From assembly GCA_046155225.1 (NCBI GenBank), contig JBJXED010000137.1, forward strand, positions 1 to 6,761: a stretch of 6,761 nucleotides of DNA, written 5' to 3'. Of this stretch, positions 1 through 4,976 are shown piece after piece. Below the pieces are notes generated by a model that saw only the letters and a program-made list of their open reading frames with translations, searched no databases and was not told the DNA's origin. Position numbers and translations under genes: made by a program. Position 1 is the stretch's first letter. Each line of letters opens with the position of its first letter. The DNA is from JAKFVA01 sp046155225. GTDB taxonomy: Bacteria; Pseudomonadota; Gammaproteobacteria; Burkholderiales; Burkholderiaceae_C.

Positions 1-657
1 GTAGCGGCGCTTGAAGTCCAGGTCGTTGCTGACTGCCTTGACGATGTCCTGGCAATCGTCAAACACGCCCTCAATCGCGATGTTGTGAATGTTCGGGTCT
101 TGCAGGCTGAACATCTGCGCCTGCTGGAACGGGCTCATGCGGCCTTTCGGGCTGAGCATGAAAACGCGCACGCCGCGCTTGCCGCGCATCGCGTATTCGG
201 CGGCGCTGCCGGTGTCGCCGCTGGTCGCGCCCAGGATGTTGAGTTGCGCGCCCTGGCGAGCCAGTTCGTATTCAAACAAGTGGCCCAGCAGCTGCATTGC
301 CATGTCTTTGAAGGCCAGCGTCGGCCCGTTGGACAACGCCTGCAAATACAGGCCCCGCTCCAATGCCTTGAGCGGCGTGATTTGCGGCGTGCCGAACACC
401 GCTTCAGTGTAGGTTTTTTGACAGATTGCGCGTAAATCAGCAGCGGGAATGTCGTCAATGTAGAGCGACAAAATCTCAAACGCCAAGGCCGCATAGCCCT
501 GGTTTTGCCAAATGCCGCGCAGGCGTGCCAGCGCAGAGGCGTCCAGCTGCGGGTAATGCTCGGGCAGGTACAGGCCGCCATCGGGGGCCAGGCCTTCGAG
601 CAGAATTTCGCAAAAACGTTTGCGCTGCGGATCGCCGCGGGTACTCAGGTAATTCAC
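1..657 (-). CDS. thrC: Threonine synthase, N-terminal 219 residues (C-terminus beyond window edge)
   Basis: ThrC is a cytosolic PLP enzyme that converts O-phospho-L-homoserine to L-threonine, the last step of threonine synthesis. The frame is open from a GTG at 657 to base 1, giving 219 codons of a family usually around 470 residues. The N-terminus (NYLSTRG) followed by APDGGLYLPE is the typical Thr_synth_N opening. The motif GPTLAFKDMAMQLLG carries the PLP Schiff-base lysine at K117. SGDTGSAAEYA (146-156) matches the cofactor phosphate-binding loop. The GTG start is chosen because NYLSTRG is the usual family N-terminus; a weak GAGAAA lies just upstream. It follows the small membrane protein gene by 35 nt and is probably the last visible gene of the alaA-hom operon. 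Identification is by motif recall and is firm; the missing part is simply outside the window. Confidence 0.95.
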   Translation of the reverse strand, partial: MNYLSTRGDPQRKRFCEILLEGLAPDGGLYLPEHYPQLDASALARLRGIWQNQGYAALAFEILSLYIDDIPAADLRAICQKTYTEAVFGTPQITPLKALERGLYLQALSNGPTLAFKDMAMQLLGHLFEYELARQGAQLNILGATSGDTGSAAEYAMRGKRGVRVFMLSPKGRMSPFQQAQMFSLQDPNIHNIAIEGVFDDCQDIVKAVSNDLDFKRRY

Positions 658-692
658 GGTCGTTTTCTCAGATTCAAGGGTTCATGGATTCA

Positions 693-1007
693 CTAAATGC
701 CTATGCCGTAGACCGCGATGTCAAGCCACAGACGCGAGCCCAGCAGCACCACAAAACCCACAACCAGCACCAAATAATGGGTAGCGCGGTCCAGCGTATT
801 GTCGGTGCGATGCAGCAGTGCAAAAAACAGCCAGGCCGCCAGAAAACTCCCCGCGCCGTTGAGTGCCAATTGCCCGCGCGAAATGCTGCCGTTCAACGCC
901 AGCGTGACCAGTACCCCGAACCAGAACGCCAGGTGCCAGCGCGGCATCTCGACATGCGCCATTTTGAGCAGGCCCACCAGGGTGAATGCGGCGATCAGTG
1001 TGGGCAC
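693..1007 (-). CDS. Small hydrophobic membrane protein of unknown function between hom and thrC
   Basis: I do not recognise this family. With the GTG start at 1007 it is 104 residues and very hydrophobic, with three or four likely membrane helices: about 2-15, 25-40, 52-66 and 77-100. It has no cysteines or obvious catalytic motif. The short loops carry a few charges (KMAHVEMPRW, and HRTDNTLDRATH between helices 3 and 4). The GTG is preferred because GAGG at 1019-1022 overlaps the hom stop codon and sits 11 nt upstream, which would couple its translation to the end of hom. A TTG at 1052 in the same frame would add 15 residues inside hom (SSWLEANPP-like, polar); ATG codons further in would remove the first helix. 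Its position between two threonine genes suggests co-expression with them. A transport or export role is only a guess. Probably real, because the composition is membrane-like and it fills a gap that would otherwise be empty. Confidence 0.7.
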   Translation of the reverse strand: MPTLIAAFTLVGLLKMAHVEMPRWHLAFWFGVLVTLALNGSISRGQLALNGAGSFLAAWLFFALLHRTDNTLDRATHYLVLVVGFVVLLGSRLWLDIAVYGIGI

Positions 1008-1020
1008 AGGCGGGTTTGCC

Positions 1021-2385
1021 TCAAGCCAACTCTTCCTTGCGGATGCGCACAATCGGTGCCAGCACGGTAGGCAGCGCCTGCATCTGTGCCAGTGCCGCGT
1101 TCATGGTGCCCTCGCGAGTGTCGTGGGTGAGGATGATGACATCGGTCGACGTCGCGCCCGCGCCGCCAACTTCATCGGCTTCGCGCTGCAACACCGCGTC
1201 AATGCTGATGCCGGCCTCCGCCAGGATGCCGGTGACACGCGCCAGCACACCGGCCTGGTCGGCCACGCGCAGGCGCAGGTAATAGCTGGTGACGACATCG
1301 CGCATCGCCAGCACCGGCAAATCACCCAGGGCCTGGGCAAAGCTGCCCGGCTGGAACGCCAGGTGCGGCACACGCTGCGCCGCACTGGCGCTGGACAGGC
1401 GCGCAATGTCCACCAGATCGGCTATCACCGCGCTGGCCGTGGGCTCGGCACCCGCGCCCTTGCCGTAGTGCAGCGTAGTGCCTACCGCATCGCCCTGCAC
1501 CATGACGGCATTCATCGCGCCCTCGACATTGGCGATCAAGCGCTTGGCCGGCACCAGCGTGGGGTGAACGCGCAGCTCGACGCCGGGGCCGCTGCCTTGG
1601 GCCGCGTCGGCCTGGCGGCGCTTGGCAATGCCCAGCAGCTTGATGCGGTAGCCCAGCTGCTCAGCGTACTTGATGTCGGCAGCGCCCAGTTGCGTGATGC
1701 CCTCGACATGGGCTTTGCCGAACTGCACCGGGATGCCAAAAGCCATCGCGCTCATGAGAGTGATTTTGTGCGCCGCGTCGATACCTTCGATGTCAAAGGT
1801 CGGGTCGGCCTCGGCATAGCCCAGGGCCTGCGCTTGTTTCAAAACCGCGGCAAAGTCCAGGCCCTTGTCGCGCATTTCGCTGAGGATGAAATTCGTGGTG
1901 CCGTTGATGATGCCGGCTACCCATTCGATGCGGTTGGCGGTAAACCCTTCGCGCAGCGCCTTGATGATGGGGATGCCGCCGGCCACTGCCGCTTCAAACG
2001 CCACCATCACGCCGCGCGCCTGCGCCGCCGCAAAAATCTCATCTCCGTGCAGCGCCAGCAGCGCCTTGTTGGCGGTGACCACATGCTTGCCGGCGGCAAT
2101 GGCTTCGAGCACCAGGGTTTTAGCCAGGCCGTAGCCGCCAATCAGCTCGACCACAACATCAATATCAGGACGCGCGATCACGGCGTGGGCGTCATCGACG
2201 ACCTGGGCGGCACCCCCGACGATGGCCTGCGCACGCGCGACGTCGAGGTCAGCCACCATCGTGATTTGAAGGGCGCGGCCGGCGCGGCGCTCGATCTCGC
2301 AGGCGTTGCGCTGCAACACGTCAAAGCAGCCTTTGCCAACGGTGCCAATGCCCAAAAGGCCGATTTGCAGGGGTTTTGTCGTCAT
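1021..2385 (-). CDS. hom: Homoserine dehydrogenase, monofunctional, with C-terminal ACT domain
   Basis: Hom reduces aspartate semialdehyde to homoserine with NAD(P)H, at the branch point to threonine and methionine. The 454 residues show an N-terminal Rossmann fold with GIGTVG (12-17), the conserved TANK (104-107), the catalytic-domain signature AGIINGTTNFIL (157-168), and DPTFDIEGIDAAHK (194-207). The last contains the D-x-x-G-x-D-A-x-x-K pattern, whose K207 corresponds to the catalytic lysine. Residues about 365-440 (YYLRLRVADQAGVLARVTGIL) form an ACT domain, which in this family commonly binds threonine for feedback inhibition. No aspartokinase domain is fused. The ATG at 2385 is the only usable start, since an in-frame TGA lies 12 nt before it. 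No Shine-Dalgarno sequence is visible (AACTTAAAA precedes it), so translation may depend on the upstream alaA, which ends 31 nt away. Length and motifs are normal. Confidence 0.97.
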   Translation of the reverse strand: MTTKPLQIGLLGIGTVGKGCFDVLQRNACEIERRAGRALQITMVADLDVARAQAIVGGAAQVVDDAHAVIARPDIDVVVELIGGYGLAKTLVLEAIAAGKHVVTANKALLALHGDEIFAAAQARGVMVAFEAAVAGGIPIIKALREGFTANRIEWVAGIINGTTNFILSEMRDKGLDFAAVLKQAQALGYAEADPTFDIEGIDAAHKITLMSAMAFGIPVQFGKAHVEGITQLGAADIKYAEQLGYRIKLLGIAKRRQADAAQGSGPGVELRVHPTLVPAKRLIANVEGAMNAVMVQGDAVGTTLHYGKGAGAEPTASAVIADLVDIARLSSASAAQRVPHLAFQPGSFAQALGDLPVLAMRDVVTSYYLRLRVADQAGVLARVTGILAEAGISIDAVLQREADEVGGAGATSTDVIILTHDTREGTMNAALAQMQALPTVLAPIVRIRKEELA

Positions 2386-2416
2386 TTTTAAGTTAAATCA
2401 GGTTGTAGCCAGCGTA

Positions 2417-3649
2417 TTACTTTCCGGTAGTGCTACGTTTTCTATAGCTCTCCAGAAACTTCGCAATCCGCGCAATGGCCTCGCGCAGATCGTCTTCGTG
2501 CGGCAGGAAAACGATGCGGAAGTGGTCGGGCGCGGGCCAATTGAAGCCCGTACCCTGCACCAGCAGCACCCGCGTCTGCTCGAGCATCTCGTAGATGAAA
2601 CGCTGGTCGTCTTTGATCGGGTAGATCGCCGGATCAAGCTTGGGAAACATGTACAGCGCCGCGCTCGGCTTGACGCAGCTGACGCCGGGAATCGCGGTGA
2701 TCAGCTCGTACGCGAGGTCGCGCTGACGCCGCAGCCGCCCGCCTTCGGCCACCAGGTCGTTGATGCTCTGGTAGCCTCCCAGCGCGGTTTGAATCGCCCA
2801 CTGACCCGGCACATTGGCGCACAGCCGCATCGAGCTGAGCATGTTCAAGCCCTCGATATAGTCGGCCGCGCCGCGCTTGTCGCCCGAGACCACCAGCCAA
2901 CCGGCGCGGTAGCCGCAGGAGCGGTAGCTTTTGGACAGCGAGTTGAACGTCAGGGTCAGCACGTCGTCGCTCAGGCTGGCGATGGCGGTGTGCTTGGCAC
3001 CGTCGTAAAGCACCTTGTCATAGACCTCGTCGGCAAAAATGATCAGGTCGTTTTCGCGGGCGATTTGCACCAACGCCTTCAGCAGTTCGTCCGAATACAG
3101 CGCGCCCGTGGGGTTGTTCGGGTTGATGACCACGATGCCTTTGGTGCGGGGCGTGATCTTGGCGCGAATATCCGCCAGATTCGGCATCCAGCCGTCGGCT
3201 TCGTCGCACAGGTAGTGCACGGGTGTGCCGCCCGAGAGGCTGACTGCCGCCGTCCACAGCGGGTAGTCGGGCGCAGGCAGCAGCAGCTCGTCGCCGTCAT
3301 TGAGCAGTGCGTTGGTCGCCATCACGATCAGCTCGCTGGCCCCATTGCCGAGGTAAATATCTTCCAGCGCCACGCCCTTGATGTGCTGCTGCTGGGTGTA
3401 GTGCATCACCGCCTTGCGCGCGCCAAAAATGCCTTTGCTGTCGGAATACGCCGCCGCATTCGGCAGGTTGCGGATCATGTCCTGGCGGATTTCTTCCGGG
3501 CTGTCAAAGCCGAACACCGCCAGATTGCCGATGTTGAGCTTGATGATGCTCTGGCCCTCTTCTTCCATCTGCCGGGCACGCTCCATCACCGGGCCGCGGA
3601 TGTCGTAGCAGACGTTGGCTAACTTGGCGGATTTCTGGACGGTCTTCAC
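2417..3649 (-). CDS. alaA: Alanine/glutamate-pyruvate aminotransferase, AlaA (YfbQ)-like
   Basis: This is a PLP-dependent fold-type I aminotransferase of 410 residues, very close in pattern and length to E. coli AlaA (about 405), which makes alanine from pyruvate and glutamate. Visible signatures are NVCYDIRGPV (12-21), GNGASELI (101-108), PAPDYPLWTAAVSLS (125-139), NPNNPTG (176-182), the PLP-ring aspartate in FADEVYD (D207), the Schiff-base lysine in SLSKSYR (K240), the phosphate-binding R248 in GYRAGW, and the carboxylate-binding R378 in DHFRIV. The segment GNLAVFGF (41-48) differs from the GNPAPFGF I recall for E. coli. The start is GTG at 3649 with a good AGGAG 5 nt upstream. It is the first gene of the operon running into hom and thrC, with hom 31 nt downstream. 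A related aspartate-type specificity cannot be excluded from sequence alone, but AlaA is the best match. Confidence 0.93.
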   Translation of the reverse strand: MKTVQKSAKLANVCYDIRGPVMERARQMEEEGQSIIKLNIGNLAVFGFDSPEEIRQDMIRNLPNAAAYSDSKGIFGARKAVMHYTQQQHIKGVALEDIYLGNGASELIVMATNALLNDGDELLLPAPDYPLWTAAVSLSGGTPVHYLCDEADGWMPNLADIRAKITPRTKGIVVINPNNPTGALYSDELLKALVQIARENDLIIFADEVYDKVLYDGAKHTAIASLSDDVLTLTFNSLSKSYRSCGYRAGWLVVSGDKRGAADYIEGLNMLSSMRLCANVPGQWAIQTALGGYQSINDLVAEGGRLRRQRDLAYELITAIPGVSCVKPSAALYMFPKLDPAIYPIKDDQRFIYEMLEQTRVLLVQGTGFNWPAPDHFRIVFLPHEDDLREAIARIAKFLESYRKRSTTGK

Positions 3650-3654
3650 GGGGA

Positions 3655-3659
3655 CTCCT
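3655..3659 (-). promoter_or_regulatory. Shine-Dalgarno AGGAG of alaA
   Basis: On the minus strand AGGAG lies 5 nt before the GTG at 3649. It decides the start of alaA, because no ATG is available nearby and the protein N-terminus beginning here matches the family. Confidence 0.75.
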
Positions 3660-3683
3660 GTGGGCTTGGCAAGGCCGAAAACC

Positions 3684-3689
3684 TATAAT
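3684..3689 (+). promoter_or_regulatory. Consensus -10 element TATAAT in the divergent alaA / Mth938-like gap
   Basis: A perfect TATAAT sits in the 87-bp gap between the two divergent genes. With a 17-bp spacer the -35 would be TGGGCT (3661-3666), a weak 3/6 match. It would start a transcript near 3696, about 40 nt before the TTG start of the Mth938-like gene. On the other strand the same bases read ATTATA, and TATAGG (3682-3687) could act as the -10 for alaA, although no good -35 is seen for that direction. The gap is the only place for an alaA operon promoter in this window. Confidence 0.55.
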
Positions 3690-3736
3690 TTGACCACACC
3701 TGAGCGGATGCACAGCCCCCTACCCGACCCCACGTT

Positions 3737-4123
3737 TTGAAACTTCAACCCGACAAATCCGACGTTCAGTCGATCAGCGGCTACGGCCCAGGCTGGCTGG
3801 CCGTGAACGGCGAGCGGGTCGTGCACAGTGTGGTGGTCAGCGCCAGCGGCGGGCGTTTTGACTGGCTGTGCCAGCGCTTTGCGGACCTGACGCCCGCGCA
3901 TTTTGCAAAGCTGCTGCCGCAAAACGGCCCCCTGCCCGAGCTGGTGATTTTTGGCAGCGGCCGGGTGCTGCGCTTTGTGCCGCCGGCCTGGCTAGCGCCG
4001 CTGATGCAGCAGCGCGTCGGCCTGGAAACCATGGACACACTGGCGGCCTGCCGCACTTACAACATTTTGGCGGGCGAAGGTCGCCAAGTCGTGCTGGCCG
4101 CGCTGGTGGAACCTGCGTCTTAG
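3737..4123 (+). CDS. Mth938-like domain protein (DUF498/DUF598 family)
   Basis: A 128-residue protein of the Mth938-like family, whose mitochondrial relative NDUFAF3 helps assemble respiratory complex I; the bacterial role is not established. Family features are the N-terminal MKLQPDKSD followed by ISGYGPGWLAVNG (13-25), the central ELVIFGSGRVLRFVPP (68-83), and the C-terminal GLETMDTLAACRTYNILAGEGRQVVLAAL (95-123). No signal peptide or membrane segment is present, so it should be cytosolic. The start is TTG at 3737: the in-frame sequence back to the TGA at 3701 has no ATG or GTG, and the KLQPD N-terminus fits the family. No strong Shine-Dalgarno is visible, so initiation may be weak. It is divergent from alaA, and 121 nt separate it from bcp on the same strand, so they may or may not share a transcript. 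Confidence 0.85.
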   Translation: MKLQPDKSDVQSISGYGPGWLAVNGERVVHSVVVSASGGRFDWLCQRFADLTPAHFAKLLPQNGPLPELVIFGSGRVLRFVPPAWLAPLMQQRVGLETMDTLAACRTYNILAGEGRQVVLAALVEPAS

Positions 4124-4160
4124 AGGCGGCCTAGAGGCTCTTTTGCCAGTAGAATAGAGG
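4121..4160 (+). repeat. Three direct TAGAGG repeats upstream of bcp
   Basis: TAGAGG occurs at 4121-4126, 4132-4137 and 4155-4160; the first two extend to TAGAGGC. Start-to-start distances are 11 and 23 nt, about one and two helical turns. The first copy includes the stop codon of the Mth938-like gene and the last overlaps the possible -10 of bcp. The repeats are certain as sequence; a regulatory role is inference. Confidence 0.5.
4150..4155 (+). promoter_or_regulatory. Possible -10 element TAGAAT of bcp
   Basis: TAGAAT matches the -10 consensus at 5 of 6 positions and lies 89 nt before the bcp start codon, the only AT-rich hexamer of this quality in the gap. No convincing -35 is found at 15-19 bp upstream, so the promoter would be weak or activator-dependent. 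Confidence 0.3.
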
Positions 4161-4235
4161 GTTGGAGCCGCTGCCTGCGAGTTGCATAGCGAACACACCG
4201 CAGGCGCCATCCGCAAGCCACCACACTGCTGAGAC

Positions 4236-4240
4236 AAGGA
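4236..4240 (+). promoter_or_regulatory. Shine-Dalgarno AAGGA of bcp
   Basis: AAGGA ends 4 nt before the ATG at 4245 and supports that start for bcp. Confidence 0.65.
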
Positions 4241-4244
4241 AAAC

Positions 4245-4733
4245 ATGGCGATTGTTGTCAACAAACCCCTTCCCGAATTTGAAGCAAACGCCACCAGCGG
4301 CATCAAAGTCTCCAACACCTCTCACATGGGCAAAGTTGTTGTCCTGTACTTCTACCCCAAGGACAACACCCCTGGCTGCACCACCGAGGCGATGCAGTTT
4401 CGCGACAAGTACAAAGATTTCGTCAAAGCCGGTGCCACTGTGTTTGGCGTATCACGCGACAACATGAAGTCGCACGACGAATTCAAGGCCAAACTCGAGC
4501 TGCCGTTCGAGTTGATTGCCGACACCGAAGAAAAGATGTGCCATATGTTTGGCGTGGTGAAAAATAAAATCATGTACGGCAAAAAAGTCAAAGGCATTGA
4601 GCGCAGCACGTTCCTGGTCGGTGCCGACGGTACGCTGAAAGAAGAATGGCGCGGCCTTAAAGTGCCCGGACATGTGGACGACGTGCTCAAGGCCGTGAAG
4701 GGCCTGAAAAAAGCGGCGGTTGTGCCGGCCTGA
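4245..4733 (+). CDS. bcp: Thiol peroxidase of the Bcp/PrxQ peroxiredoxin family, lacking the i+5 resolving cysteine
   Basis: Bcp reduces hydrogen peroxide and organic hydroperoxides in the cytosol through a reactive cysteine. The 162-residue protein has the thioredoxin-like peroxiredoxin core VVVLYFYPKDNTPGCTTEA (31-49) with the peroxidatic C45 in the T-P-x-C motif, and the conserved arginine R120 in GIERSTFLV. In E. coli Bcp the resolving cysteine is five residues later (C50); here that residue is M50. The only other cysteine is C99 in EEKMCHMFGV, a position also occupied by cysteine in E. coli Bcp. The enzyme may therefore work as a 1-Cys type with an external thiol, or use C99. The C-terminus carries a short Lys/Ala tail (KGLKKAAVVPA). 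ATG start with AAGGA 4 nt upstream. phoH follows on the same strand, but a terminator lies between. Identity firm; mechanism inferred. Confidence 0.95.
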   Translation: MAIVVNKPLPEFEANATSGIKVSNTSHMGKVVVLYFYPKDNTPGCTTEAMQFRDKYKDFVKAGATVFGVSRDNMKSHDEFKAKLELPFELIADTEEKMCHMFGVVKNKIMYGKKVKGIERSTFLVGADGTLKEEWRGLKVPGHVDDVLKAVKGLKKAAVVPA

Positions 4734-4796
4734 ACTGGCTTTGACCAGCAACGTGCACGCCCAGTTTGCGGCGCATGCGGGTGAGCTGGCCAAGCG

Positions 4797-4824
4797 CTGA
4801 CCCGTCATCCATTGGCCCCATAAT
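4797..4824 (+). promoter_or_regulatory. Possible promoter (CTGACC-16 bp-CATAAT) before phoH
   Basis: CTGACC (4797-4802, 4/6 to the -35 consensus) and CATAAT (4819-4824, 5/6 to the -10 consensus) are 16 bp apart. Transcription would begin near 4831, about 145 nt before the phoH start and upstream of the terminator at 4864. An 11-bp palindrome, TGGAAATTCCA (4836-4846), lies just past the start point. I see no better phoH promoter in the rest of the gap; 4893-4976 is GC-rich without one. Confidence 0.35.
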
Positions 4825-4863
4825 GCCTCATGCCCTGGAAATTCCATGCCCCGAAAGTTGACT

Positions 4864-4892
4864 AGCCGCCCCGGTTTTCGGGCGGCTTTTTT
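4864..4892 (+). terminator. Rho-independent terminator between bcp and phoH
   Basis: AGCCGCCC (4864-4871) and GGGCGGCT (4880-4887) form a perfect GC-rich 8-bp stem with an 8-nt loop, followed by a run of T (4887-4892). The T-run is on the plus strand only, so it acts on transcripts coming from bcp. It is 130 nt past the bcp stop codon, which leaves an unusually long 3' region. Confidence 0.85.
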
Positions 4893-4976
4893 ATTCCTAC
4901 ACCTACTCCGCCCACCGCACGGCAACGCCATGCCGCCTGCCTCGGCGCGCTGACCGCCTTTAACCAGCCCATTGCC

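Noticed and set aside
799..2391. 530-codon open frame on the plus strand opposite hom
   Set aside because: It lies antisense to the clearly recognisable hom, has no recognisable domain, and is rich in Arg, His, Gln and Ala, as expected from reading high-GC codons backwards.
2306..3622. 438-codon open frame on the plus strand opposite alaA
   Set aside because: Antisense shadow of alaA; composition rich in Val, Arg, His and Gln and no family motif.
4121..4144. Possible terminator after the Mth938-like gene (AGAGGC ... GGCTCTTTT)
   Set aside because: The stem is only about four consecutive pairs with a mismatch and the T-run is four bases, so it is too weak to call.
4708..4800. Short plus-strand frame overlapping the bcp end (ends HAGELAKR)
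   Set aside because: Only about 30 codons, no good start or Shine-Dalgarno, and Bcp already ends at a normal length, so neither a frameshifted tail nor a separate gene is supported.
4846..4953. 35-codon frame starting MPRKLTSRPG before phoH
   Set aside because: It runs straight through the terminator stem and T-run, has no Shine-Dalgarno, and its translation is low complexity.
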